DNA of 64,000 nucleotides from Ischnura elegans (lineage: Eukaryota > Arthropoda > Insecta > Odonata > Coenagrionidae), in the NCBI RefSeq assembly GCF_921293095.1, contig NC_060254.1:54854069-54918068 (forward strand). Reading direction: 5' to 3'. Shown piece after piece: positions 35,217 to 47,473 of the stretch; position 1 is the first letter of the stretch, and every line of letters begins with the position of its first letter. A model generated the notes under the pieces. That model did no database searches, was not told the DNA's origin, and worked only from the letters and a program-made list of their open reading frames with translations. The translations under genes and the position numbers were made by a program.

Positions 35217-36109
35217 TTACCGAATTACCCTATTTCACCATGAGAGCAACCAGTCTGTTGTATTCGTCTCTGTTCTGGAGCTCTCTTTAGTCCATGTTAT
35301 TGCACGATCGCAACGCAAGAGTGCGTCGCCCCGGGCTACACATAAAAGGAAGACAGGGAGGTAGCGAGGTCACTTTATCCGCTAGACTCTTGATATGCGG
35401 TCAAAAAAAGCCATTGGATACTGCGCGTATAGCCTCCGGATTCAGTTCCATGCTGAAGGCATTGTGGTGGATGTCGAGTGTTTTCGTATGCCAGAAGCAG
35501 TTAAGTGCGAGGTGACCCAGGGAAAGTAACTGGCTCCCTAACCGGAATGTGTGAGGTACACACGCTGTGACTTTTTTCGTGGCGAGCTCTACCCTCACCT
35601 GTTCAATCCAACCTTAGGGTTGAATCACCGAGTGTGAGTGAGTGAAGCAGTTAACAAATTGGGATTACTCGGTGCATAATCTTACGCGATTGTGCTAAAA
35701 TATTTGGTGTTTTGACAGATCTTTTGTTTGGTGCCGTCGGAGGAAGCATAGCCATAGTCGCCAAAGTAAAGAGTAATGATATGGATGACCTTGCTTGAGG
35801 TCAGTAATGCCTCGTGGGTGCTGCGTACCTATCCCTTTGAAATGGCTGAACAACATCCCCGACTGAAGATATCGGTGTTTCCTTACCGATAAGATGAAGA
35901 AAAAAAGAAGATTGATTTGCGATAATTCTGAGGAAGAGATTAAAGTCATCTGCTTCCACTTCGGGTGAGTACCGCAGAGTACCCGTATTGGCCCTATGTT
36001 TTTATTTTTCGAGTGAAATCACACTGGTTAAATTTTCTCCGTAATGGCCACTACCCGCGACACATGTGCTGATGAGACCACTATAATAGTCCAAGGGCAC
36101 CTATCCTAT
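35217..36109. other. Unassigned stretch
   Basis: No element or gene recognised, only short frames without conserved motifs. Confidence 0.4.
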
Positions 36110-36418
36110 AACACTCGGAGATCGGGTTGGTGTGGTAGCTTGAGTGTTGGCTTCCCGCCCCGTGGGACTAGGGTTCAAATCTCGGTGGTGGCTGAAATTT
36201 TTCAGAGACTGCCCGCGCCCTGCTTGTATGCCATGTGGAGAATATTTCAGGCGCAACACTCCGTCCGTCGGATGGGACGTTAAGCCGTGGTCCCCTCGGT
36301 GCCGTTCGCTAAGAGCAGGCTAATGCTGACGCCGGGTTTGTTTCCACCCTTCCATACCTACCCTTCCCACATGGCGCAAATGACCTAAGCTGCCGCTCGC
36401 CTCCCCCAAATACCATAC
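36110..36418 (+). mobile_element. tRNA-derived SINE
   Basis: A box-like TGGTAGCTTGAGTGTTGG and B box GGTTCAAATCTC are spaced like an internal RNA polymerase III promoter. A body containing GGATGGGACGTTAAGCCG and TAAGAGCAGGCTAATG follows, typical of arthropod SINE bodies. The 3' end is not sharply defined. Transcription would be by Pol III, with mobilisation by a partner non-LTR element. Confidence 0.8.
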
Positions 36419-37565
36419 TAATAACACTTCATTCTACGAGACAGTTTTATTCCATAATTATTCTAATAACGAAGGATGAACTTAAGTTTCAATGTTATGC
36501 AAACGAAATATAAAGATGACTTCACTGTATACGTATAGGTATGGTTTTTCTATGCGTGCGAATTGACAAAAAAAATATCAATAAAGGTAACCCGCGATTA
36601 TCCGAAGCAAATCTCTGGCCACGTGCATGCGTGAAATAGTAAAATTCAGCTAAAGATTTTTCTGAAGAATCGATTATCAAATGCCTGTGCCTTCAGAGGG
36701 AACTTCATCGAAGTAGGTGCTTAATTATTCGATGCTTGAAGTTTATTTAGAACTTGGTTAATGTGCCGAAGTGACTAGATTCCTTGCATATTAGTGTCTG
36801 CTTTTTATTAAATTTTATAATTACCTTTAACCATGTCCTACAAAGCTGTTTATGTACTTGTTTTACATGGGATGAATTTCAATTATTTTTAAAGGGTAAT
36901 TTCAATCGCCTTTACAATTTCTTAGACGTAATTGGCATCTGATATTGATACAAGGTTTTCGTTACTTTTACGATTTTACCTTACGATTTACTTGTCCATT
37001 CAATGTATTTCCTTTTGTTTCTCTTGCTCGGTTAAACACACAATTTTGGAATTTCACGAAGAATAAGTCGCAAAAAACTGGTTATTTTTTTTTGCAAAAG
37101 TTAATGACTCATTAGGCGACACGATTTGTTCTAATTCTCGTGAAACACATTGGCAAAAAAATCATTTAGATACGTGATTTTCCTACTTCAATGCGCAAAA
37201 TTGCGTTGAATATTTTCACGATAGACTGAGTTCTATGACCGATTACCGTTCTAGCAGAAGCTCAGGCATTCTGCGATATAATAGAGTGGATATAATAGAG
37301 TGGATGCCTGCACTGGAAGAGTATTATGACCAATAGCCGGTTGAAGCTGGCTGCAGCGATACCACCACCTGGGTAATGTGTACGACTTTCGTCGCCACTT
37401 CTAAAATTAGCCATTTGCTTGAATGCCTCCCACTATTAGCAGCAGAGAGGTATGAAGAATGCCTTATCCTGAGAATCGGCAGCGTGAACAATATTCCACC
37501 ACCAGTCGAATTGTTCAATGCGGCTCGGAATTCTGTTCCTCCTATTAGAGCAAATTCATCTGCAT
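36419..37565. other. Unassigned AT-rich stretch
   Basis: No gene recognised. A 15-base unit with ATATAATAGAGTGG is tandemly doubled near 37276-37305. Confidence 0.4.
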
Positions 37566-37830
37566 AGTACACCGCATACCGCCTCAATATGTGTGTGGCG
37601 GGGATGTTAGGACGTTTACAAATAAAAAGGATATGCTCGAACGAAAGTACGCCTAGCATTAACTAAAGTCCTTTATGGTTCGGGGGAAAAACGAATTTCC
37701 ATACCTATAATTTCGGCAAAATATCTCACTTGACTCATCGTTTCTGTCGGACGTGGAAATATAGTGGGATTCTGATGTGATGTTTTCCATGTCACTGGCC
37801 TGGTCGGAATGCGCTGGGGATTATTCGAAG
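37566..37830 (-). pseudogene. Non-LTR retrotransposon 3' end (family N), copy 1
   Basis: Minus-strand homologue of the 46.1-kb copy. It shares TCCTTTATGGTTCGGGGG, TCTGTCGGAC.TGGAAATATAGTG and the GTGTGGCGGGG end. It is 5'-truncated and lacks a clear microsatellite tail. Confidence 0.7.
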
Positions 37831-38068
37831 TCTGTTTTTTTTTATTTGAATTCATTCCCAATTACTTCAAGTTTTCAATTTTTTTATTTTATACGCCGCC
37901 CGCGCCAGATGGCGTTATCTTTTTATTGGATTTTTTAAATTGCTGCATTGCAAATATTTGGTTATCCAGCTGGTAGCGGGGGTTTGTATTCAAAGCTATT
38001 GGTCGCCTTTTCATTCCTCTTCGGATACTAAATACACGCTTCACTGCATGTTGCCAGAAGGTACAAAG

Positions 38069-38327
38069 CAGAGACATTGCCAGGAAATTTGTTCGGGGGG
38101 AGGGGTCCAAAACCAGGGGGGAAAATATTTGAAAAACAGGGCAATAAGTAGAGGGTTTTATTCTAATTTCAACACTTTTCATGACCGAAAAAACTTCATT
38201 TTGTAAAGAAATATTTTGTAAATTCATGATTTTTTAATATTTGGTTTTCTTCTGTGATGCAAAGTAAGTGTGTTTTTATATTTCGGAGGGGGGGTACAGA
38301 CTCCGTGCCCCCCTCACTCCCCCACTG
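38069..38327. mobile_element. hAT-type element in the left arm
   Basis: Exact 8-bp duplication GTACAAAG at 38061-38068 and 38328-38335. It ends CCCCCACTG, and its left end CAGAGACATTGCC is degraded. The interior matches the 32.6-kb copy and, in reverse, the 4.2-kb fragment. The right arm shows the empty site. Confidence 0.88.
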
Positions 38328-38882
38328 GTACAAAGTGATTTTTCTCGCGGAAAATGGAATTCATGGATTCTCAAGTGTTGTAGTATGGTTCAGAATGTCT
38401 ACAATTTAACCAGAAGTCGCTTAAGGTGCCAATATATCGACTTTCGGTTTTCCCCATAAAACGTTTACGGTTCCGATACATCGGCACATCGGCTTGTGTA
38501 AAAAGTCATTGTTAAATAGATTTTGAGTTTAAACAAGTTATACTGATGATTATAAAATTTTTTATCAGTCCTGATGCAATAATATATCTTCTACAGTATT
38601 TAGAGTTCTATTCATTTTACTAGCTAATATCAGCGAGTGATGAAAATAATAGTAATTCTTGAATTGGGCTCGAGTTTTGTGGGTGTGAAAACTGATTTTA
38701 CTGGAGAGTGAAAGGATTAAGTTCACGTCTTGCTAATCCATTTTCATAAACCGAGCAAATTTTTAACGTAATGGGCTTGTTCATCATTTTTCTTTCAATT
38801 TCGATCAAGATAGTTTAAGGTAGAAAGAGACCCGCCTCTCCAATCATTAAGCGCATTGACACTCTGTAAGCACTTCGCTCAT

Positions 38883-39134
38883 TCAGTTATTCAATCCACT
38901 CGCATGGGCCACTTCAGTGAGGAATAATCGTAAAGAAGACGTCGAATAATTCCTAATGGCAACAAAAAAATACATTAATTTCAGTGGAATAATTAAAAAT
39001 TTTAATTTCTCCTGGTCAATAATATTGATGAATTCTTCTCGGGTTAACTCAGTCGAATGGGGCGACGTTTCGGAAGACGACTTGTCTCCCATTTTATAAG
39101 TGTGCTTATCTATCAAATAATAATTTTTACACAA
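38883..39134 (-). pseudogene. 83-codon open frame inside the large inverted repeat, unknown
   Basis: Reads like protein (acidic/serine N-terminal half with TREEFINIIDQEKLKFLI) and sits between the inner inverted repeats, where an element gene would be expected. No family recognised. Could be chance. Confidence 0.25.
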
Positions 39135-39174
39135 GCCGATATATCGACACCATGAATGTTAACGTTTTGGTGAC

Positions 39175-39355
39175 AAGGAAATACAAACCGTCGTGGGTAA
39201 TATTGTGGATGCCATCAATACTATAATTCTCTATATCATGAATACGGGCATAATGAAACTCTTGTAATGCCAAACGATAGGAGACCCTTCAATAATGAAT
39301 ACTCGTAACGGAAAAATATAATCTTCCTTTGACGTTAGGAGCATTCGTGCCGACA
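39175..39355 (+). repeat. Direct repeat, copy 1 (partner 40152-40318)
   Basis: Starts near CAAGGAAATACAAACCGT and includes ATATCATGAATACGGGCATAATG. The second copy about 0.98 kb downstream is roughly 90 percent identical. Confidence 0.85.
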
Positions 39356-39495
39356 TATTGGCATCTTGAGCGATTAAGGATTAAATTGTAGACATTCTGA
39401 ACCATTATACAGCACATGGGAATTAATGCATTCCGTTTACAACGAAAAAAAATCACGATTCACTTCCTCGTGACATCATTCAGTGAAGCGTGTAT

Positions 39496-39499
<4 letters not shown>

Positions 39500-39528
<29 letters not shown>

Positions 39529-39770
39529 TTATTGTTCTAGGACCTTGTCCTATGGAACATATCAAATTTTACAGTTAAGTCTCTGCAGTGAACAACATAG
39601 AAAAAGTGAAAATACAATTTAGCAGTATTAATGACAAATATATTACAGTATTTTAATTGCAATCATATTTTTCGAGTAAATAAACAAACAGTTTCATTTT
39701 GAATCGATTAACTGATTCATTAATTAATTCATTTCTCAGTTTTTTATACTCCAGAAAAAGTTTTTTTTAG
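39500..39770 (-). mobile_element. Non-LTR 3' UTR with (TTA)n tail
   Basis: On the minus strand a non-coding AT-rich segment ends GGACAAGGTCCTAGAACAAT and runs into a (TTA)n microsatellite. This is a standard 3' terminus of truncated insect non-LTR elements. It interrupts the right arm of the large inverted repeat. Confidence 0.7.
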
Positions 39771-40151
39771 ATTTACTCTTTTAATGGCTGAAGAGGAATG
39801 AAAAGGCAGAAGGGCATCACATGCGACCAATAGTTTTGAATGCAAACCCCCGCGACCAGCTGGATAGCCAAATATTAGCAATGCAGCAATTAAAAAAACA
39901 ATAAAAATATGACGCGATGAATGGAGCAATCGTGGATCTACCTTAAATAATACGGAGATGATAGTTTTGACAAGATTTTTTCGATTTCCGCCTTCGGTGC
40001 GTCGCTCTCACTCTGCTTAGAATAGGTCATACAGCTCTGAACGAAGAAAAATAGATCCCCCGCTGTGATAGTTGCGACTGCCGTCTTGCTGTGAGGCTCC
40101 TTCGGATAGAATGCTTGAAATACTCACTTCTACGTAGGTGACTAATTGGCG

Positions 40152-40318
40152 GCAAGGAAATACAAACCGTGCTGGGCAATATTATAGATGCCATCAATAC
40201 TGTAATTCTCTATATCATGAATACGGACATAATGAAACTCTTTTAATGCCAAACGGTAGGAGACCCTTCTAAAATGAATAATAACAGAAAAATATAATCT
40301 TCATTTAACGTTAGGAGC
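40152..40318 (+). repeat. Direct repeat, copy 2
   Basis: Copy of 39175-39355 with about 15 substitutions and small indels. The shared run ATTCTCTATATCATGAATAC is typical. Confidence 0.85.
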
Positions 40319-40864
40319 AATGAGCAGTGCATATGATCCAGTAGTCGAAGCATCTCTAAAATGTATTTATACTTCTACCCAAAGGTTGTTTTGGATAGGC
40401 GAGGATGGAACTCACCCCAGACTCAGCCACAAGCGTGTGGATAATCAGTGAAGGGGGCCAGTTCCCATTAACGTTTCTAGATAATCGTTGCTAGATATCG
40501 TTATTGAACCCCTTGGTAGGTATTTTTTGCCATGTGAGTCTACTTCGTCGTGTCAGGCTTTATGCCGTACGAGAAACTGATGTCCGGATTCTATGCCGGG
40601 CATCCGAAGCAATTATTGGAAAAGTAAATCGCTATGAACGGGTGCACGAGGTATAGGGGGATGGATTATCTTGAGAGAGGTCGATATGGATGAGAAATGA
40701 CGGGTCCTCCATTGTCTGCCGTGGATGCATCTAAAAATATACTCCTCGCCGTGAAAAAGGTCTTAGTATACTTCTCCTTAATGGGTCGGAGGAAAATGGT
40801 TGGGTTCCGTAGCGATTTTACATTACTATTTTTCTGATTCATATCTTTGCGCGGAATCGAAAAT

Positions 40865-41058
40865 GGAAAGAGCTGGTGAGAGGATCGTTATGTTAGAGTG
40901 TCCAGAAAAGGTTAGTGAAGAGTCTTGTGTGGACTTTAGCGCTTTATGGTGCGGAAACGTGGACTTTGAGGAAAGGGGATGAGGTAAGACTTTCGGGATG
41001 TGGGTATGGAGAAGAATGGAGAAGGTAAAGTGGACGGAGTGGAGGAGGACTGTGGAAG
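40865..41058 (+). pseudogene. RTE-like non-LTR C-terminal fragment
   Basis: Fragments of conserved sequence in shifting frames: RLVKSLVWTLALYGAETWTLRKGDE, then MWVWRRMEKVKWTEW. These belong to the C-terminal block also seen at 32.5, 54.4 and 63.2 kb. At least one frameshift separates the two halves. Confidence 0.75.
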
Positions 41059-41082
41059 ATCTAAATATCTACATTCTATCTC

Positions 41083-41227
41083 GCTAGAGTTCATTTCAAA
41101 TATATTTGCGACTGAGAAGCAGGACCAAGTTATTTTTTGAGAGAGGGCGGAAAGCACGTGACTTCCTTAAAACCAACCGCAATGCGAAATGCGGAGCCTA
41201 GCGTCCGGGAAATTCAGTCGCTTTCAG
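41083..41227 (+). repeat. Dispersed repeat, copy 2 (uninterrupted)
   Basis: Matches the flanks of the 12.2-kb hAT insertion, including CAAATATATTTGCGACTGA and GGGAAATTCAGT. It represents the pre-insertion state. Confidence 0.75.
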
Positions 41228-44200
41228 ACATCCGTGGGGCGCGCTTCGTAAGTTAGCTTAGTGGGAAGAGGGTTATTGAGCCTTTCGTTTCCATTCACTA
41301 AAATAGTCCTTTGAGGAAATTATAATACAAAAAGAAAATACATTTTGACATAAAACAACATTTTAATCGTGAACTTAAAAGAATACGAGTAAATATTGGT
41401 TCAATCAATTTTTAAATGAACTTTGTCTAAACAAATTTCTTGTTATGACTCTATCATCTCCTTACTTTAAATGATTGCATCGCCGCCATCGTATTTTTGT
41501 GGCCATTTATTGAACTAACATCCATATTTAATTTTAAATTCAGAAAACAGTCAAGACAGAGTAAAAATATTAATAAAAAAATTAGAATATTGCTTTGTCA
41601 TCTAGTTCTGAGTTATCCTGAAATTTTCAGCTAGCTAGCTCATCGGAAAGTGGGTTAAAATTGACATTAAGATTTGACTTGGACAAGAACACGAAAAACA
41701 AAGCGAGTTAATGAAAACGTTATAACATGGCAATGGCAAAATATTCCAAATTAAGGCGAATTATTTTTCTTCTGTGGACTTTCGCACATTTGTGCATTGC
41801 GGGTGACTCAATAAAGTTATAACCGTGGCTATTCCTGGTACACTAGAATAGATGAAGCTGTTTCTTTTAATTCATTACAAATGAGACACCATTCGTGAGC
41901 CAAAATTTAATTTTTTTCTCTCGCAAAGATGAGAGGTAATGAAAATATTACTCCTTCACCACCATGACGTTTACCTAGCTGGCATAACGAAAGGTATTTG
42001 CGCGCACGAGACACGTATGTGTTGGTATTAGTAGCGAAATCTCGTTTAGGATCTACTGCAATGGCAGTCTGCTTCAACTGGTAAGCCAGAATTAAGCAGT
42101 CTGTTCGCGTTAGTACCGCACAAGTACGCTTGAGGGAGTCAGGTGCGACTTTAAACAATTGATCATCACGCGAAAGATGATCGTGGGAAGCCTGCTTTTA
42201 TGTTTCCTTCTACCCTTTCATCGGGCGCTCAACAATAAATCCGCTCTCCTTCGCTCCTCGCGCCCGGCTCCCTTCTTTTGTTCTCATTCGCCCACCGTCT
42301 CCATTGAAGAGGCATCCCTTTTGTAATCCGTCGCGAGAGTTTCCGCGAAAAGTGAGAGAAGGATTTCTCAAAGATTTCGCCACGATGGTCTTTCAAGGGA
42401 GGGAACAGGTGGCCTGCGAGAAAGGGCGTGTATCCCTTAATTCTCCGGCTGAATAGGTCTTTTAAACCTGATGACGCATCCTGAGACACAAAAGGCCTTC
42501 CTTTGAGGATATAACAAGGAGGGCTTAAATTGATGAATGCGGGGAATCAACGCGCGAGATAGGTATAACTATCAAGAAAATCAAGGGAGGGAAGATGTAC
42601 GTATATTGAAAAGATTGGGGGAGGGCTAAATCTGTCGGTTTACTAAAGAACAGAGTGGATAAGTTTGGTAATGCACGGTAGTCGTGACGACGTCATCTCC
42701 TTCCTTGATTTGGCGGGGAAACATTAGAGAATTTAACAATTTAATGCCATAGTAGCGATAAATGAAATGACGTCACGGGAAAGGAGTATGACGTCACGGG
42801 TAAGGAGTAATGACTCATCAGTTTCTGGCTCAATTCAGTGAATTAGGCAATTATGATGGGAATAATAATTAATTAGTAAAATTCCGAGCAACTTTATCAG
42901 CCCAACCGGTTATTTACTCTTATTGATCGATTATCAAACTACTTTTTCTTTCCACAAAAGTATAGCATTTTGCTGAAAAATATCTCCACCATTTTTCATG
43001 TATATACAGTTAAAAGTAATGAGAATATTTGAAAAACCACCGAATAAAACAGTGAGTGATTAGTGATTAATTGAGTAAGGGTGAGTAAATGTTATTTTCA
43101 TTGAATTTTATGCTCACGAAGAAGGAGTTTCAAGCATTTAATGAAATATCGTCAAATTTCCATGGTGAATCGCGGCCTTGATAAGTTTATATAGGATTCT
43201 GCTTACTTCACCTATATGTATCAACGCCCTCTACAGAAAGCTCTTTGAACATAACCAACACGTTCCACTTACTATGGCACATGCTTAACCACTATTGCCT
43301 TCGTAATTTTCTCGTAATTACTCAATCCTTTTTGTTCTCCTTTTCCCTTTGCACCTATTCTTAATAAATTAACAAAAATATTCAAACTTTAACCGGTATT
43401 AATTGAAATATACTTGATAACGTTGATTTATCTACGCAGCCAAAGAAAATAGCTGGAGTTAGTTTTTTTTCAATTCATTTCAAATAAGGCATCATTCGCG
43501 AGCCAAAATTTAATTTGGGGCATTATTTAATACTTTCCACATATTTTGGGTCCTGTTAATCCACCTTAAGTGCTCTCTTGTTTACGTTTTATTTGAGATT
43601 TCTAGCCAGAAGGTGATAGCCGAAACCTTATCTACCCGACCGAAGCAATCTACAACGGGATAGTTCACACAGACCCTAAATCGCAATTCACTAAAATAAT
43701 TAGGTAGAAAGGAAAGAAAGATAAGCCAAAACGGGGAAAATCTTCTCTATTCAGCCATGCAATCGTATGTTTCAATCAGAAAACGCGACTGTTACAACCC
43801 AGTTATCATGAGTGGGAAACGTCATTTACATTCTGGCTCATTTACTCCTTTTGGTAGAATCTTTTATATACCCCATCTTCAAAAGGTTCTGTCACAAACG
43901 TTACTTTCGGGGATTGCAAAGCCCTCCGCTAGAATTTTTGTCGCTCCGCGCGCATTGAAAATCAGATTTCAAAATCGCCACTCGCGGCGCTACCAGTCAT
44001 CGATATCCGCTTTTCACGAGGAAATACACGGCAATACGTAAGCGAATCAAAAAATCGTGTAAACCACACACTGAACGCATGCGATACGATTGCCAACTAA
44101 AAATGACCACTTCCACAACGATTAATTGCGAAATTCACACTGAACAAGATACAGCTGCCTAGTGGCGCCGCTGAACATAATGCGCGCGAAACGGCAACAG

Positions 44201-45680
44201 ATATAACGCTTAATCGCCATGCTCTTGGGCCTCCTTTAATTGAGTCCCCTAGGCTTCGGTAATTAAGGTTACTTGATTTAGAGTCTACTTGATGACCACG
44301 ATCTCATACGACAATTTATGAACTAACTACGATGGAAGAGACATAGAATTCATCACCTTTATGACATTGAAACTCATTATTTGTAACTCGACGATGACCA
44401 CTAGGTGTCTCTTCCGTAGCAGGTAGTTCGTATATTGCCATAGGAGATCGTTTTCCTTTCGTCATAAAGTGAACTACAATTAAAGAAACCAATTCGATAC
44501 CTCCACTGCAAAAACGCTCAACAATCGCCCACGGAATCAAATCCGCTCATCTAGTAGCCCAACGATACGAATTCGCTCAGCTAGCAGTCTCCGAAGCATA
44601 AACGCTATTCTCCAAACTTGGAGGTGTTTCGGTAAATACATAAGGTTGATAAAAAATGCATAATAACTTTTGATGGTATTGAAACGTTATTGTAAAGGGT
44701 CTGTATACTGTGCGTATTATGCTTATCTTAATATGTGTTGCATATTCTTTTTTGTGATTCATTTTACAGTCACTGCAGATATTAATTTATGCTTGCTCAC
44801 AAAATTCCTTTCAATGTTTTTATTTAAGTAATGAACATGTTTTTTTTTCATTTCCGCATTTAAGAATATTGAAGTTAGCCTAATTGCAGACTTATTGCCT
44901 TACGGGCTACCTTACTTCCCTGAGTAGAAGTAATTGTCTGCATGGGCGTATGTGGGAATAAATGTTATTGTTATAAACTAAAAATCAAGTTCACTTGTGT
45001 AGTTAAGTGTAGGCATTTTCGAAACCGCCGGAACGGGCCAATGATGAAGATCGTGGACGCAGCGGTAGACCCCATACTGCACAAACATCTCTCATTGTTC
45101 AGCGCGCCCAGTCAGAGTTTTACCGAACAGGAATACACGCCTTAGTTTCAAGGTAGCGTAAGGCTATTGAAAAGGACGGATAAAACATTGAAAAGTGACA
45201 TGGTGTTCCTATAGGATGTGTCAATTGACTGTAAAACTTGGAAGTGCCTAGAATAAACGTTTTGGTGTCAGAAATTCGGGTACATTAGTTGTGGAGTGAC
45301 CCTCGTGGTATCTTAAGAAGTAGGTGACACGACCTTCGCTTCGACCTCTATTTCTACCTCGCGACGACTCGATAGACGGATTATTACTGATCTCTATATT
45401 TTTCAAACCATACCAATCGACGATAAAAGAAAATTGGTGAACGACCCCTGAGTCCTGAGATTCCAATATTCCACAGCCCTGGGGGGTGTTGGGAGATGTT
45501 TTCATCGATTGACGGATTTGTGTGCGAGGGGGGAAGGTAGGGGTTGGTTTTGGGTTGAAGGAGCCGACGAGGCTTATGAGGGATCAGAAAATAGGGGTGC
45601 AGGGGAGGTAACTAAGAGCCTGTTTTTACTTCGTATCCAAATTATTCAAAATAAGCAGAACGAAGGAATGTTTATCCCTT
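41228..45680. other. Unassigned stretch with a TGACGTCA cluster
   Basis: No gene recognised. Open frames are short and without motifs. Confidence 0.4.
42685..42817. promoter_or_regulatory. Cluster of CRE-like TGACGTCA sites and one AP-1-like site
   Basis: TGACGACGTCAT at 42685, TGACGTCA at 42768 and 42789, and TGACTCA at 42811. The two perfect sites lie in a 21-bp tandem repeat differing at one base. Factors of the CREB/ATF and AP-1 families bind these consensus words. With no gene nearby, any role is unproven. Two more TGACGTCA words occur near 47090 and 47230. Confidence 0.4.
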
Positions 45681-45681
45681 A

Positions 45682-45790
45682 CTAGCAGGTCACCCGGCGT
45701 TGCTCGGGAAGGATAGTACCAAGAGAAGTTGGAAACTTGGAATTCATGGTCACATGGTAGGATTTTTGGAAATGCCGAATACCTAATTAT
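45682..45790 (-). mobile_element. Helitron-type element, 3' end, copy 3
   Basis: In minus orientation it reads ACCATGTGACCATGAATTCC, then ACTATCCTTCCCGAGC, then AACGCCGGGTGACCTGCTAG followed by T. This has the hairpin and CTAG terminus expected for a Helitron 3' end. The 5' part is missing. Confidence 0.75.
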
Positions 45791-46007
45791 GGCTCCTATG
45801 TATGCACTTGCTCTTGTGTAAGATCAAAGCTGTTAGTGCATTTAAATCATTAAAAATATTTGAATGTCGGTGTTGAGAAATAGCAAGTTTGTTTCTGTAA
45901 ATCCTAATTCCTGTGAAGAAAATAGGAAAAAATGAATAATTTCATGCTACTATGCCCTAACACTGGAAAATGTAACTATCCTAGGCGATTACATAGCCAA
46001 TCTCAGG

Positions 46008-46570
46008 TCTACATCTACATCTACATAATACCTCGCAAGCCGCCTAAAAGGCGTGTGGCAGGGGGTGTTAGGACACCAGCCGTTTACAGCTAAAAAAATT
46101 TAAGTGCTCAAACGAAGTTGGGACTAGCGTTTATTAAAGTCCTTTATGGTTCGGGGGAAAAACGAATTCCCATAACTATCCGTTCGGCAAAACATCTCTC
46201 TTAATTTATCACTTCTATCGGACCTGGAAATACAGTGTGGCTCTAATATTATGTTCTCTGTGTCGCACTTAAAGATATCCATTCTCAATTGTTCAACCAA
46301 TTTAAGCCTAGCGCGCAGCCTCCGAGTCTCCAACGGCTCCCAGCCTAACTCGCTTAACATCTGGGTAACACTGTCTGTACGACCGTTGCAGTTTTTGACG
46401 AAACGCGCAGCCTTCCTTTGAATTTTATTCAGTTCGCGGATTAAGTCTTTCTGCACCGGATCCCATATGCTCGCTGCCTATTCAAGGTGCGGTCGGACGA
46501 GAGCGAAATAGCACCTTTCCTTTACTTTCTCATCCGAAAATCTTCCCACAATACGCTTGACGAATCCTAT
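46008..46570 (-). pseudogene. Non-LTR retrotransposon 3' end (family N), copy 2
   Basis: Best copy of its family. The minus strand encodes FVKRIVGRFSDEKVKERCYF, ALVRPHLE, a stop, AASIWDPVQKDLIRELNKIQ, RKAARFV, and a 110-residue open end finishing TDSYGNSFFPRTIKDFNKR. This is the conserved C-terminal region after the reverse transcriptase in many arthropod Jockey/CR1-like elements. The 3' UTR ends in (TGTAGA)n on the minus strand. 5'-truncated with an in-frame TAG. Confidence 0.88.
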
Positions 46571-47473
46571 TTTCAAAGGTCACGTAATAACGGAAAGGTA
46601 AATATTCAATAGTACAAATTGCAATGTTACAATAACCTATCTTTTTTAATAATTCTCTATGTATAAAAATGGAAAAAACACTCATTTAATAATGATTCAC
46701 TCTTTTAACTTAACTTACACCGACCCAGGCTTTGTCTGGCGACCGTCATTTTCAAAGTTCCTGAATTGAAAGCGTGAAAAATTCCTGAATTTATGTTTTA
46801 CCATTGCAATATTACAAAAGTTCCTCAAAGTATAACCTGAGTCAACTTCTTTTATACGCATATGCGTTGAAAATAAATAAATCAGAGCAAAATGGAACAA
46901 AATGACAAATGACTGATTACTGAATATTGTACTGCAGAAGCAAGCGTAAGCGCAAATTTTAAGCCGATATTTCAATGGGGAGTGGTTTATTAGATTCTAT
47001 TGATGAAACAGACAAAAAGATGAAACAAGTTAAGAAAAATCGTGTAAAAACGCGAAGTTTCCACCCCATTTTTTCTTGGATGGTGACGTCATTACAGTTG
47101 AGTTCATTTACTCGTTCAGAGGGAACCCCTCATTAAAGGAGGGAGTCGATCTAATGAGTGTAAACAACAAAGAACCACGCAAGAATGATGTCTGAGAGAT
47201 AGGATTAGTGGTGATCCGTTTGGCAAGAGCTCGTGACGTCATCAACTCATCTACTATATTTCTCCACGAATAGCTCCAAAAGTAGGCGAAAGATCGAGAT
47301 CTGGAATATTATTAATTTTTTTAAACTTGACGATAATAATCGGTAGCAAGTTAGCATTAGTGAACGACCCCACTGAAGCATTTATTCACTGAGAACTCAA
47401 AAAGTAGTATGACACTACTATGGCGCACCGTTTCAATAGCTTTAATATCAGCAAGTAGTGAAGCGATTAAAAT
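46571..47473. other. Unassigned AT-rich stretch
   Basis: No gene or element recognised apart from two TGACGTCA words near 47090 and 47230. Confidence 0.4.

Larger units (their letters stand above)
37917..39905. repeat. Interrupted large inverted repeat (about 2 kb)
   Basis: Left arm segments 37917-38068 and 38336-38455 are the reverse complement of right arm segments 39775-39905 and 39355-39496. Landmarks are ATTGCTGCATTGC / GCAATGCAGCAAT and CAGAATGTCTACAATTTAA / TTAAATTGTAGACATTCTG. The left arm is broken by a hAT element and the right arm by a non-LTR 3' tail. A smaller inner inverted pair with CACAAGCCGAT lies at about 38484-38504 and 39118-39140. It may be a decayed long-terminal-inverted-repeat DNA transposon. 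Confidence 0.8.

Noticed and set aside
39499-39530. CRISPR-like or regulatory array in the AT triplet run
   Set aside because: It is a plain (TAA)n microsatellite at the 3' end of a non-LTR insertion. No spaced repeats of CRISPR type occur anywhere in the window.
43608-43645. CCAGAAGGTGATAGCCGAAACC, superficially like the ribozyme arms
   Set aside because: Box 1 is changed at essential positions and there is no palindromic partner or stem I pairing.
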